A DNA stretch of 64,000 bases from Paraburkholderia podalyriae (GCF_014397785.1 NZ_VZQQ01000009.1:124001-188000); one strand, 5' to 3'; shown: positions 9,946-20,590, numbered from the stretch's first letter. Program-made: numbers and translations. The notes: generated by a model from the letters alone, not told the origin.

Positions 9946-10974
9946 TTATCGACGATTTCTGACCTGGTCGATCCAGACTGTGCCGAGAATGACCAGTCCG
10001 ATAATGATTTGCTGGACGAAACTCGACACGCCGTTCATGTTCAGGCCGTTGCGCAGCACGCCGATGACGAACGCACCGATGGCCGTACCGGAGATCGTGC
10101 CCACACCGCCCATCAGGGACGTCCCGCCAATCACGGCACTCGCGATCGCATCGAGCTCGTACATGACGCCTTCGTTTGGTTGCGCGGTGACGAGGCGCGA
10201 CATCAGCACGCAACCCGTCAGACCGGCGAGTACGCCGGACAGCACATAGGTAAATAAGGTGACGCGTCGGACATTGACGCCGGAGAGCCGTGCGGCTTCG
10301 GCATTGGATCCGACCGCGTAGATGTGCCGCCCGAGCGAGGTGCGCGTCAGCATGATCGACACGGCCACCGCCAGCACGACCATGATGATCACGGGATACG
10401 GAATCCCCGGAAATACCGTATCGGGGAACCCATCCGCTCCGATATGCGAGATGCGGAACAATGCGCCATTTCCGAGTTCGCCGAACGCGTCGCCGAGTCC
10501 CGAAACCGGGCGCGCACCCGTGATCTGAAGCGCGAGACCGCGCGCGACCAGCATCATGCCGAGCGTGGCGATAAAGGGCGGCAGACCCATGCGCGTGACG
10601 CACAGGCCATTGACGAGCCCGCACAGGCCGCCCACCACCACGCCGCCGAACATGCCGAGAGGAATCGGCACGCCCGCTTTGACGAGCAACGCGGCGACCA
10701 CGCCGGACAGCGCGAGCACGGAACCCACGGACAGGTCGATTCCACCCGTAATGATCACGCAGGTTGCCGCCACACCGAGATAGGCAATCGACGTCACCTG
10801 CAAGGCGACCGTCATGCCGTTTTCGACCGAGAAGAACGCGGAACTGGTCGATGAAAAGACGACCACCAGCATGATCAGACTGCCGAGCGCGGCGAATTTC
10901 TGGATCAGGTCGCGGCGCCGGAGCTTCGCGCTGGTGTCGACAGTAGTGCTCTGTTCGGATGTTATTTCAAGCAT
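9946..10974 (-). CDS. Sugar ABC transporter permease (RbsC/BPD_transp_2 family)
   Basis: The 342-residue protein has multiple hydrophobic helices and the family landmark ITGGIDLSVGSVLAL, plus GGTSLMGGVGTISGT near the C-terminus. That is typical of CUT2 permeases such as RbsC, which form a homodimeric channel with one double-domain ATPase. The start at 10974 follows GGACGGA and overlaps the end of the ATPase gene by 8 bp, so the longer frame upstream was rejected. Confidence 0.92.
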   Translation of the reverse strand: MLEITSEQSTTVDTSAKLRRRDLIQKFAALGSLIMLVVVFSSTSSAFFSVENGMTVALQVTSIAYLGVAATCVIITGGIDLSVGSVLALSGVVAALLVKAGVPIPLGMFGGVVVGGLCGLVNGLCVTRMGLPPFIATLGMMLVARGLALQITGARPVSGLGDAFGELGNGALFRISHIGADGFPDTVFPGIPYPVIIMVVLAVAVSIMLTRTSLGRHIYAVGSNAEAARLSGVNVRRVTLFTYVLSGVLAGLTGCVLMSRLVTAQPNEGVMYELDAIASAVIGGTSLMGGVGTISGTAIGAFVIGVLRNGLNMNGVSSFVQQIIIGLVILGTVWIDQVRNRR

Positions 10975-12523
10975 GATTCCGTCCCGATGCAAAGTGCATG
11001 ATTTCTTCCTGGCTGGTGTGGCGCGTCTCCAGGATCGTGGCGATCCGGCCTTCGTGGAATACCGCAACGCGATCGGACATGCCGAGGATTTCGGGCAATT
11101 CCGAACTGATCAGCACGACGCCAATGCCCTGCGCGGCGAGCTGATCCATCAGCGTGTAGATCGCGTATTTCGCGCCGACATCGATGCCGCGCGTGGGCTC
11201 GTCGAAAAACAGAATCTTCGATTCGCGAAACAGCCATTTGCCGATGACAACCTTCTGCTGATTGCCACCGGACAGGTTGCGCGTGAATTGATGGACCGTC
11301 GGCGTGCGGATGCCGAGCGTTTCGACGTAATGCCGTGCGGTGGCCGCTTCTTCGGCGAAACGGATGAAGCCGGCGCGCCCCGACACCGCCTCGATATTGG
11401 CCAGCGTGATGTTGGTCGCGACCGGCATCTTCAGCGCGAGGCCGTCGCTCTTGCGGTCTTCCGACAGATACGCGATGCCGTGGCGAATCGCGTCGATAGG
11501 TGAGCGGATCGAGACGCGCTCGCTCCCGATATGAATCTCGCCGCGGTCCGGCTGGTCAGCGCCAAAAATCGCCCGTGCCACTTCGGTCCGCCCTGCGCCC
11601 ATCAGGCCGGCGAAGCCGAGAATTTCGCCTCGCCTCAGTTCGAACGAAACCGGCCCAAATGCCGGTGCGCGCGACAGATTGTCGACACGCAGCAGCACGT
11701 CCTGCGTCGGGACCGAGCGGCGCGGCGGGTATGCATCATTCAACGCCCGGCCGACCATCCGCGCAACGATCTCATCCATGCTGGTCGCCGCGAAATCGTC
11801 CGTCGAGATGTGATGTCCGTCGCGCAGCACCGTGACGCGGTCGACGATCTGCTTCATCTCGTCCAGACGATGAGAGATGTAGACAATGCCGACCCCGCTC
11901 TCGCGCAACTCCTTGATGATCCGGAACAGGTGCATGGTTTCGGATTCGGTGAGCGACGAAGTGGGTTCGTCCATGATCAGCACCTGGGCGTCGAGCGAGA
12001 GAGCCTTGGCGATTTCGACCATCTGTTGTTGGGCGATCGACAGCGTCCCCACCAGCCTGGTGGGCGGCAACGACAAGCCAATGCGGGCGAGCGCGCTCTG
12101 GGCGTTGCCATTCAGTCGTGCGCGATCGATGAACGGTCCGCGTTTGGGCTCGCGTGCCAGGTAGATGTTTTCCGCAATCGACAGGTGGGGCACCAGATTC
12201 AGTTCCTGGTGAATGATCGCAATGCCTGCTTCCTGTGCCTCGAGTGAAGATGCGAACCGCCTTTCCATGCCGCGAAAAACGATCGTGCCGGCATCGGGCT
12301 GGTATTGGCCGCTGACGATTTTCATCAGGGTCGACTTGCCCGCGCCGTTTTCGCCGCAAATCGCGTGCACTTCGCCGCGGCGCAATTCGAAGTGCACGCC
12401 CTCCAGTGCAACGACACCGGGAAATCGCTTCCCCAGCCCGCTGAGTTTCAATAGCTCCGGGGGTTCCTTCGAAGCGAAGCCGTCCACCGCGCGCGGGGCC
12501 AGTTCAGCGCTCAAATCTGTCAC
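10967..12523 (-). CDS. Sugar ABC transporter ATPase with two nucleotide-binding domains (RbsA/MglA type)
   Basis: The 518-residue protein contains two ABC domains, as in the CUT2 class. Domain 1 has Walker A GENGAGKST, a degenerate signature LSIAQQQ and Walker B VLIMDEPTSS. Domain 2 has a non-canonical Walker A (GLMGAGRTE), the canonical signature LSGGNQQK and FFDEPTRG. The GTG at 12523 is preferred because AAGGAGACACGC lies immediately before it. It is the promoter-proximal gene of the operon, facing the GntR-type regulator. Confidence 0.92.
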   Translation of the reverse strand: MTDLSAELAPRAVDGFASKEPPELLKLSGLGKRFPGVVALEGVHFELRRGEVHAICGENGAGKSTLMKIVSGQYQPDAGTIVFRGMERRFASSLEAQEAGIAIIHQELNLVPHLSIAENIYLAREPKRGPFIDRARLNGNAQSALARIGLSLPPTRLVGTLSIAQQQMVEIAKALSLDAQVLIMDEPTSSLTESETMHLFRIIKELRESGVGIVYISHRLDEMKQIVDRVTVLRDGHHISTDDFAATSMDEIVARMVGRALNDAYPPRRSVPTQDVLLRVDNLSRAPAFGPVSFELRRGEILGFAGLMGAGRTEVARAIFGADQPDRGEIHIGSERVSIRSPIDAIRHGIAYLSEDRKSDGLALKMPVATNITLANIEAVSGRAGFIRFAEEAATARHYVETLGIRTPTVHQFTRNLSGGNQQKVVIGKWLFRESKILFFDEPTRGIDVGAKYAIYTLMDQLAAQGIGVVLISSELPEILGMSDRVAVFHEGRIATILETRHTSQEEIMHFASGRNHA

Positions 12524-12555
12524 GCGTGTCTCCTTCTTTGAATACGGCACTGATG

Positions 12556-12568
12556 TTGGTCAGGCCAA
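12556..12568. promoter_or_regulatory. Predicted GntR operator 1 (TTGG-N5-CCAA)
   Basis: TTGGTCAGGCCAA is an inverted repeat with 4-bp arms, lying 33 bp upstream of the ATPase start codon. The same 13-bp pattern recurs 44 bp further upstream with a single change. It lies in the divergent region between the operon and its likely regulator. Confidence 0.55.
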
Positions 12569-12599
12569 TCTGAGGCAGATTAGAGAATAAAAGGCCCGT

Positions 12600-12612
12600 T
12601 TGGTCAAGCCAA
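12600..12612. promoter_or_regulatory. Predicted GntR operator 2 (TTGG-N5-CCAA)
   Basis: TTGGTCAAGCCAA differs from operator 1 by one base, in the spacer. The 44-bp centre spacing is roughly four helical turns, which would put both sites on the same DNA face. The surrounding AT-rich stretch could hold the operon promoter. Confidence 0.55.
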
Positions 12613-12627
12613 TTTTCGTTATATCCA

Positions 12628-12640
12628 GATTGGCCTTACC
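12628..12640. promoter_or_regulatory. Predicted GntR operator 3, imperfect, inverted orientation
   Basis: GATTGGCCTTACC is the complement of GGTAAGGCCAATC, matching the GGYMAGGCCAAT core of the other two sites in opposite orientation. It is nearest the regulator gene and could serve autoregulation. The match is weaker on one arm. Confidence 0.4.
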
Positions 12641-12757
12641 GAGTACAAACCCGTATCCCTCCTGTCAAATGTGCGGAAAACGTTGTCGCGCTTGCGTGCT
12701 AGACTTGATCGCCGGTCGATCAGACGATCGGGCCATATTTTTCCTTCCGACAGCAAG

Positions 12758-13498
12758 ATGAAACAGACCGAGCCAAAGCGGCTTTACCAATTGGTCGCCG
12801 ACCAGATTCGCGGCCTCATCCACGGAGGCGATTTCCCTCCGGGGTCGAGACTGCCGGCCGAGCGCGATTTGTCGCAGCAACTGGGTGTTTCGCGTCCGTC
12901 TCTGCGCGAGGCGTTGATCGCACTGGAAATCGGCGGCAGCGTCGAGACCCGCATAGGGTCGGGCGTCTATGTGCGCGAAACCGCAACCGAAAGTGAAGGA
13001 TCGCTGGCTGTGCTAGGCGAAAGTCCGACGGAAATCATGCAGGCGCGTGCCGTGATCGAAGGCAGCCTCGTCGTGCTCGCCAGTACGCGGCTTACGGCCA
13101 CATCTCTGGACCGGTTGCGGCGCAGCGTGGATGCGATGCATCGCCTCGCCTCTGCCAACAAATCTCCTCTGGAACCGGACCGACAGTTTCATCTGATCAT
13201 TGCGGAAGCGGCCGGCAATACGGTGTTGAGCCGCTATGTGGCCAATCTGTTTGACGCGAGGCGCGATCCGATCGGGGCGAGGATTAGCGAACTCGCCGAA
13301 AATACAGCCACATGGATGGCTGCGGTTGAGGAGCACGAAAAAGTCCTGCATGCACTGCAAGCAGGCGACCCTATTGCCGCAGAAGCGGCGATGCGATCGC
13401 ATCTGAAATCTTCTGAAGAACGTTGGGTCGGAAGTGACATCAAGAAAGTTGCGCCCGACGATGCGGACGGTAAAGTTACTCGCGTGCGACTCGGTTGA
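12758..13498 (+). CDS. GntR/FadR-family transcriptional regulator of the sugar operon
   Basis: The 246 residues have an N-terminal winged HTH (LYQLVADQIRGLI, PGSRLPAERDLSQQLGVSR, then REALIALE and GSGVYV). A C-terminal FCD effector domain follows, with the family histidines in QFHLIIAEAAGN, EEHEKVL and MRSHLKSS. FCD regulators usually bind a sugar acid or organic acid and are relieved from DNA by it. The ATG at 12758 starts the conserved domain. The gene is divergent from the importer/catabolic operon, with three repeated operator-like sites between them. Confidence 0.88.
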   Translation: MKQTEPKRLYQLVADQIRGLIHGGDFPPGSRLPAERDLSQQLGVSRPSLREALIALEIGGSVETRIGSGVYVRETATESEGSLAVLGESPTEIMQARAVIEGSLVVLASTRLTATSLDRLRRSVDAMHRLASANKSPLEPDRQFHLIIAEAAGNTVLSRYVANLFDARRDPIGARISELAENTATWMAAVEEHEKVLHALQAGDPIAAEAAMRSHLKSSEERWVGSDIKKVAPDDADGKVTRVRLG

Positions 13499-13920
13499 GT
13501 TGCGAGTTCAACCGGTTGAATGGCCAGTTAAAAACAGGTGATCGTCGACGCCATAAGCGGGTCGCTGCGACCGCCTGGCGCGGTGCATGCCACTTCAGTT
13601 GTTGAAGTTCGCAAAGCCGCAGTTTTGGTCCGCTCGCGCAACTAAATCTGTAAGTACCGCCTCGTACGAAACTCATGGGTTACCAACACGCGACGCGCAC
13701 GTCACGCGCCGCTGGCCCGACTATGATGGAGATGGGCACGCGCTTATCATGCCCTTCACGCGCTGCCCGGGTGTAATTGACGGCCGGCACAGGTAACGAC
13801 GCCGGCCTCTTTGTATCTACTTTCATCTTCCCAAGTCCAGCGGTTCTGCGCCGCTTCGGTCCCCGTTCGGCACGCCAATTCCCGCGCGCAAAGCGCTGGC
13901 ACACCTCCCCGCCGTGCCAA
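13499..13920. other. Intergenic region with a 14-bp palindrome and a hairpin
   Basis: No gene was found in these 422 bp. A perfect palindrome TTCAACCGGTTGAA lies at 13507-13520, directly after the regulator stop codon. A GC-rich hairpin lies at 13782-13807. The rest shows no repeated motif or convincing small reading frame. Confidence 0.5.
13782..13807 (+). terminator. Possible hairpin terminator
   Basis: GGCCGGC and GCCGGCC pair as a 7-bp stem around a 12-base loop and are followed by a short T-rich stretch (CTCTTTG). The U tract is weak and the site is about 280 bp from the nearest upstream gene, so this is tentative. Confidence 0.25.
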
Positions 13921-14526
13921 TTACCGCGTGCCCGCCGAGACCCGCACCGGAATCGACTTCGCGCCCGGCACCTTGCTCTCCTTCGCGTAGTGCCACAGCG
14001 GCAGCAGCGGATTGCATTCCGGGTAATAGCCGCCGATGCATCCTTGCGGCACGTCGAACGGCACGACGGTCAGTCCGTCGACGCGGCGCTCGACGCCGTC
14101 GTCCGCGATCGTCTCGAGGGCGATGCGCGCGCCCTGCGCGCGTCCGCGTTTGGCCATGTCGGCCGGATTCATCAGGATCACCATCCGCGAACCCTTGATA
14201 CCTCTGAAGCGATCGTCGTGGTCGTGCCATTTCGCGAGCTCGCTGACCGTGTGGACTTCGAAGAAATCGGGCGTTACGCGTTTGGCCGTGAGATCCCACG
14301 CGGTGGCTTTCGCGCCGCTCTCGCAGAACTCGAACGTATGCGGATCGGCTGGCTTCGCCCACGAACAGCTGACGCACATGAAGCCGTCGGGTTTGTTCTG
14401 ATGCATCAGGACCTGACTATCCTTCAGCAGGGCTTTTTCCTGCAGCAGGATCCTCGCAACCGCCTTGAGCGACCCCCATCCGCCCGATGCGTACGGATAC
14501 GCGTCGCTTTTCTGTTGCTTGCTCAC
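13921..14526 (-). pseudogene. FdhF/YdeP-type molybdopterin oxidoreductase with large in-frame internal deletion
   Basis: The 201-residue frame joins two ends of a protein that is normally about 750-780 residues. The N-terminal part (YPYASGGWGSLKAVARILL, KPDGFMCVSCSWAKP) is typical of the YdeP family and includes its conserved cysteines. After about residue 105 it jumps to the C-terminal molybdopterin-dinucleotide domain (DRFRGIKGSRMVILMNP, then FDVPQGCIGGYYPECNPLLPL). All of the catalytic cofactor-binding core is missing, yet the frame is preserved. The frame opens with GTG at 14526. Expression as a stub cannot be excluded, but enzyme activity is not expected. Confidence 0.85.
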
Positions 14527-14664
14527 GAGTCCACCCGTTTGGCCATCAATGTCACGTCATCACGAATCAGCACATCGCATTCCCGGCCGCGGCGCCTCGG
14601 CGCGGTACGGTGTTTGCTGCGCCGCAGGCTTACTCACCGCGGCGCAAGCCGACCGCCAACTTTC

Positions 14665-16428
14665 ATGAACGACACCCCCGCCATGCGCGACACGTCCGCC
14701 CGTCTGAACGCGATGCGCCGGACGCTGCGCGAGGTGTTCGGCATCAGCCGGCTGCGCCCCGGCCAACGGGACATCATCCGCAGCGTGCTCGAACGGCGCG
14801 ACACGCTCGCCGTGATGCCCACCGGCGCGGGCAAATCGCTGTGCTACCAGTTGCCGGCGTTGCATCTCGATGGCTGGACGCTCGTCGTGTCGCCGCTGAT
14901 CGCGCTGATGAAAGACCAGTTCGACAAACTGCGCGAGGCCGGCGTCGACGCCTGGCGGATCAATAGCACGGTGCCGGCCGCCGAACTGCGCGCGACCTAC
15001 GAAGCGTTACGCGGCGCGCGCCGCGGCATTGTGTTCGTCACGCCCGAGCAACTGACGCGGCCGGAGCTGATCGACGCCTTGCACGGGCGCTTGCGTCAGC
15101 GCATCGAACTCGTCGTCGTCGACGAAGCGCATTGCGTGTCGCAGTGGGGGCACGACTTCCGCCCGGCGTTCCTGCGCATCGTCGATGCCGTCAAGGCGCT
15201 CGGCAAGCCGCCCATTCTCGCGCTGACCGCGACGGCGACGGCGGACATCCGCGACGACATCGTGCGCTCTCTCGGTCTTCGCGAGCCGTGCATCGTGAAC
15301 ACCGGCGTGTATCGCGACAATCTTCACTATCGGGTCACGCAGGTGTCGGTCGCGGGCGGGCGCCAGCGGGCGTCGACGCGCGCGCGAGAAGCAAAGACTG
15401 CCGCGTTGCGTACGCTGCTCGCGAGCGAGACCGGCAGAGGCATTGTCTATACGGCGACCGTGCGCGAAGCCGAACGACTGGCGGCGACGGTGCGCGGCTG
15501 GGAAGTCGCCACGGCCTGCTATCACGGCCGTATGCCCGCGCGAGAGCGGCACGACGCGCAGGAGCGCTTTGTGTCGGGCGACGTGCGCGTGGTGATCTCG
15601 ACCAACGCGTTCGGGATGGGTGTCGATATCCCCGATATCCGCTTCGTCGTCCATTACCAGATGCCGGGCAGCATCGATGCTTACTACCAGGAAAGCGGCC
15701 GCGCGGGACGAGATGGCAAGGTCGCGCGCTGCGAGCTGCTGTTCGATCTGAACGATCGACGCGTGCAACAGTTTCTGGCGCTGGGTCGCTATCCCGATGC
15801 GGCGCTGCTGCGCCGCATCTGCGACGCGCTCGCGCAGCACACGAAATCGCCCGGTCCTGGCGTGACGGCGCGCGAGCTGCTGGACGCGGTGCCGGACGTC
15901 GGCCGCAACAAGCTCACCGTCGCGCTGAAGATGCTGACCGACTCGCGGCACGTATCGCGCGACCGGCTGCAGCGGTATCGGCTACGCGAGGTTAGCCGCG
16001 ACCTTGGCCCCGGCAGTGGCGAGGACCGTGCGATCGAGGCCGCGGTCGAACGCTACGCGCAGTTCGCGAAACGCGATCGCGATGCACTACAACAGATGAT
16101 CGACTACGCGCAAACCGGCGGCTGTCGATGGCGCGTGATGCTCGAGTATTTCGGCGATGCGCAGGGTTTCGAGCGCTGCGGCACCTGCGACAACTGCCTG
16201 AATCCGCTGGCGGCAACGCTCGAAGCGCAGCGGAGCGCACCGGACGATAAAAAGCTGCCGCGCCACGCCAGCGGGAAGCCGCGCTTCGGCCGCGGCGACG
16301 CTGTCCGCGTGCGCAAATACGGTTCGGGCCATGTGGTCTTCGCAACTGACGAACAGGTCGCGGTGCTGTTTCCCGACGGCACGACCCGCACGTTCATGGC
16401 GAGCTTCGTGAAGGCCGAAATCGCGTGA
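14665..16428 (+). CDS. recQ: RecQ-family ATP-dependent DNA helicase
   Basis: The 587 residues hold all SF2 helicase motifs: Walker A MPTGAGKSLCYQLP at about residue 52, DEAHCVSQWGHDFRP, ALTATAT, and motif VI QESGRAGRDG. They are followed by the RecQ zinc-binding cysteines (CRWRVMLEYFGD, then CGTCDNC) and a winged-helix region. No HRDC domain is seen. Instead the C-terminus ends in a short beta-rich DUF3553-like module (GDAVRVRKYGSGHV, VAVLFPDGTTR). The frame is open far upstream, but similarity starts at the ATG at 14665, so the longer frame was rejected. No clear ribosome site is visible. Confidence 0.88.
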   Translation: MNDTPAMRDTSARLNAMRRTLREVFGISRLRPGQRDIIRSVLERRDTLAVMPTGAGKSLCYQLPALHLDGWTLVVSPLIALMKDQFDKLREAGVDAWRINSTVPAAELRATYEALRGARRGIVFVTPEQLTRPELIDALHGRLRQRIELVVVDEAHCVSQWGHDFRPAFLRIVDAVKALGKPPILALTATATADIRDDIVRSLGLREPCIVNTGVYRDNLHYRVTQVSVAGGRQRASTRAREAKTAALRTLLASETGRGIVYTATVREAERLAATVRGWEVATACYHGRMPARERHDAQERFVSGDVRVVISTNAFGMGVDIPDIRFVVHYQMPGSIDAYYQESGRAGRDGKVARCELLFDLNDRRVQQFLALGRYPDAALLRRICDALAQHTKSPGPGVTARELLDAVPDVGRNKLTVALKMLTDSRHVSRDRLQRYRLREVSRDLGPGSGEDRAIEAAVERYAQFAKRDRDALQQMIDYAQTGGCRWRVMLEYFGDAQGFERCGTCDNCLNPLAATLEAQRSAPDDKKLPRHASGKPRFGRGDAVRVRKYGSGHVVFATDEQVAVLFPDGTTRTFMASFVKAEIA

Positions 16429-16561
16429 TGCACGGCATCGTTCGCGCGGAACGCGCCATGCTGCTCCTCGCGCATACCTCTGTCCGCGACCACGGGCGAG
16501 CGCTCACGCGCCCGAATCGGAGCCCTGCCATGAAAACGCTAGAGTACAAAAACGCTTCGCC

Positions 16562-17047
16562 GTGGTATCAGGCCACTTGTGCGACGCTACGCGAGCCGTC
16601 CCGTCCGGTCTGTTGGCCGGCTGCCTGTCGGCGGCGACAGCTGCGGCGGCATCCACCGACGCATCATCGGGCAGCGCGTTCGCGCCGATCAATGCCGTCA
16701 CCCACAGCCTGTGGCCGCAACGCGCGCTGCGTGAACGCGACTTCAGCATTCGCCATACGGTGACCGGCTTCACGATCCATCAGGCGGCTGCGATCTTCTG
16801 GGCGGTGATGTTCGAGGCGCTCGTCGATCGAATGGCCGGCCCCGCCCCGTCGCGACGACCCGGCGCCACTGCGGCAGCCGCCGCCGCGACCGTGGCGAGC
16901 GCGTATGTCGTCGACTACAAGGTGGTGCCCGACCGGCTCACGCCGGGTTTCGAGGCGCATCTGTCGCGCCGCTCGCTCGGCAATGTCTATGTGGCGCTCG
17001 GCGCCGGCCTGCTCGCGGCCGCGCTGCTGAGGCGGCCGGATCGATGA
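16562..17047 (+). CDS. Hypothetical membrane protein, about 160 residues
   Basis: The frame shows hydrophobic segments near residues 17-35 (GLLAGCLSAATAAAA), 75-90 (AAIFWAVMFEAL) and at the C-terminus (VYVALGAGLLAAALL), with soluble HTVTGFTIHQ and VVDYKVVPDRLTPGFE motifs. This resembles an uncharacterised Burkholderiaceae inner-membrane family. The start is uncertain: the GTG at 16562 has no good ribosome site, and an ATG at 16530 lies in another frame, so an N-terminal frameshift is possible. It follows recQ by 133 bp. Confidence 0.6.
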   Translation: MVSGHLCDATRAVPSGLLAGCLSAATAAAASTDASSGSAFAPINAVTHSLWPQRALRERDFSIRHTVTGFTIHQAAAIFWAVMFEALVDRMAGPAPSRRPGATAAAAAATVASAYVVDYKVVPDRLTPGFEAHLSRRSLGNVYVALGAGLLAAALLRRPDR

Positions 17048-17111
17048 AATGCCTCGCACAAAAAAAGCGACCAGCTCTCTAACACCGGGCGTCGTCGCCA
17101 GCTTGCGAGCA

Positions 17112-17975
17112 TCACGCCATCTGCTCCGGCGGCACCGCCACCGAACGGCCCGCGAGCCGCTCGAATTCGTCGACGTCGTGACTGCAAAAAATCGTCAACG
17201 CGGGACTCGCCCGCTTCGCCAGGTCGCGCAGACGGCGCTGGTTGTACAGTCGTGCCGCGCGGTCCTTTGCGAGCATCCACTGGTAGAAGCGCAAACCGGG
17301 TGCGCAATGCGGACGCGCCGGGTCGAGCTCGCCGTTGTCGAAGTAGGCGTCGCCCGCGAGCAGTAGCCAGCCGCCCTCGCCGTGCACCGCGACGCCCGCG
17401 TGACCATAGGTATGTCCTCGCAGCGGCACGAGCGCGATTTCGCTCGCGAGCTCCTCGATCGGATGGACCTTGGCGAAGCCTTCCCAACGTTCGGTGTATT
17501 GCGGCGAATGCACGCGCCACATGTTCTGATACGACCACTGCTGCGGCCGGAAGCGCTGCCGGTCCAGCCACGTCTTCTGCTGCGCCGCGTATTGGCGCTC
17601 GCTCGCGAGCATGTGCACCGCCGCGCGCGGAAAGTCGTCGAGCCCGCCCGCATGGTCGAAATCGAGGTGCGTCATCACGATGTGCCGCACGTCGCGCGGG
17701 TCGAAACCGAGCCGCTCGATCTGCCTGATCGCCGTCATTTCGTTTCGGAACTCAGGCTTCAGCATCCGCAGGAAGAATTTGCTCAGGCGCGAACAGGGAT
17801 CGGCAACATCGCGCAGACCGAAACCGGTATCGACCAGCACGAGCCCCGCCGAACTTTCGACGAGCAGACAATGGCAAGTCAGATGACCACGGCGGATCAA
17901 CGAATCGGGGTGCCCGTTAAACAGCTTGCCGCACAGCGGGCAAGTCGAAATGCAGTTCAGATGGTGCACTTTCAT
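17112..17975 (-). CDS. MBL-fold metallo-hydrolase (lactonase-like)
   Basis: The 287-residue protein has the metallo-beta-lactamase signature THLDFDHAGGLDDF (HxxxDH), a later metal ligand in PLRGHTYGHAG, LLAGDAYFD, and a final His in FCSHDVDEFE. The overall plan resembles AHL-lactonase-like MBL hydrolases. The N-terminal CISTCPLCGKLFNG carries three cysteines that could form an extra metal or redox site. The substrate cannot be inferred. It lies 108 bp downstream of the flavohaemoglobin gene on the same strand and may be cotranscribed. Confidence 0.85.
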   Translation of the reverse strand: MKVHHLNCISTCPLCGKLFNGHPDSLIRRGHLTCHCLLVESSAGLVLVDTGFGLRDVADPCSRLSKFFLRMLKPEFRNEMTAIRQIERLGFDPRDVRHIVMTHLDFDHAGGLDDFPRAAVHMLASERQYAAQQKTWLDRQRFRPQQWSYQNMWRVHSPQYTERWEGFAKVHPIEELASEIALVPLRGHTYGHAGVAVHGEGGWLLLAGDAYFDNGELDPARPHCAPGLRFYQWMLAKDRAARLYNQRRLRDLAKRASPALTIFCSHDVDEFERLAGRSVAVPPEQMA

Positions 17976-18083
17976 GTGGCACTCCCGATCACGGTGACTG
18001 CATCCCTGCTTGTCGCTTCCGCTATCGAATCATCGTGCCGCCGCGGACGGCGCGAGCGCCGTCGCGCGGCACGATGGGATGCG

Positions 18084-19705
<1,622 letters not shown>

Positions 19706-20590
19706 ATGTTTATGCACAACAAACGGCTGCAATACACGGTTCGCGTCGGCACGACCCATCCCGGTCTTGCGAATCTGATGCTGGAGCAGTTCGGCGGTCC
19801 GCAAGGCGAACTGGCCGCCGCGATGCGCTACTTCACGCAGGCCGTTGCGGAAGAAGATCCAGGGCGCAAGGACATGCTGTTCGATATCGCAACCGAAGAG
19901 CTGAGCCACCTCGAGATCATCGGCTCGATCGTCGCGATGTTGAACCGCGGCGCGAAAGGGGAACTCGCCGAAGCGGTCGAGCAGCAGGCCGAGCTTTACC
20001 GCAGGCTGAACGGCGCGGGCAACGACAGTCACATTACCCAGGTGCTGTACGGCGGCGGAGCGCCGCTGACGAACTCGGGCGGCGTACCGTGGAGCGCCGC
20101 GTACATCGACACGATCGGCGAGCCGACCGCGGACCTGCGCTCGAACATCGCCGCGGAAGCGCGCGCGAAGATCATCTATGAACGGCTGATCAACGTGACC
20201 GACGATGCGGGCGTGCGCGAGGCGCTCGGTTTTCTGATGACTCGCGAAGTCGCGCATCAGAAGTCGTTCGAGAAAGCGCTGTATGCGATCACGCCAAATT
20301 TCCCTCCGGGCAAGCTGCCGCCGACACAGCAATTCGCGAGCGTCTACTACAAGATGTCGCACAACGGAGCGGTGATCAACGCACCGTGGAACAGCGGCAC
20401 CGGTCTCACGATACAAAACGGTGAACCGGCGGTGGATGGCGGCGATGGCAGCGCGTCGGTCGGCCTCGAAGCGCAACAGGAATCCGCGCTCACCGCGATG
20501 GCGACGCGTCTGCGCTCGGACCCGTCGAGCGATCCGACCACTGGCGCGGAAATAGGCAGCGAAGTTCCGCGCAGCAACGACGTCGGGTGA
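19706..20590 (+). CDS. Manganese (non-haem) catalase
   Basis: The 294 residues match the dimanganese catalase family. The four-helix bundle has metal ligands in LMLEQFGGPQGEL, ATEELSHLEIIG (E-x2-H) and TREVAHQKSF (E-x2-H), plus the conserved YGGGAPLTNSGG and PWSAAYI segments. It disproportionates hydrogen peroxide in the cytoplasm. The ATG at 19706 follows TGGAGG, so the longer open frame upstream is not used. The C-terminal 60 residues are Ser/Asp/Gly-rich and look disordered. Confidence 0.93.
   Translation: MFMHNKRLQYTVRVGTTHPGLANLMLEQFGGPQGELAAAMRYFTQAVAEEDPGRKDMLFDIATEELSHLEIIGSIVAMLNRGAKGELAEAVEQQAELYRRLNGAGNDSHITQVLYGGGAPLTNSGGVPWSAAYIDTIGEPTADLRSNIAAEARAKIIYERLINVTDDAGVREALGFLMTREVAHQKSFEKALYAITPNFPPGKLPPTQQFASVYYKMSHNGAVINAPWNSGTGLTIQNGEPAVDGGDGSASVGLEAQQESALTAMATRLRSDPSSDPTTGAEIGSEVPRSNDVG

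Noticed and set aside
13777..14664. 883-residue open frame continuing upstream of recQ
   Set aside because: Family similarity begins at the ATG at 14665, and the upstream part is the antisense of the molybdoenzyme remnant.
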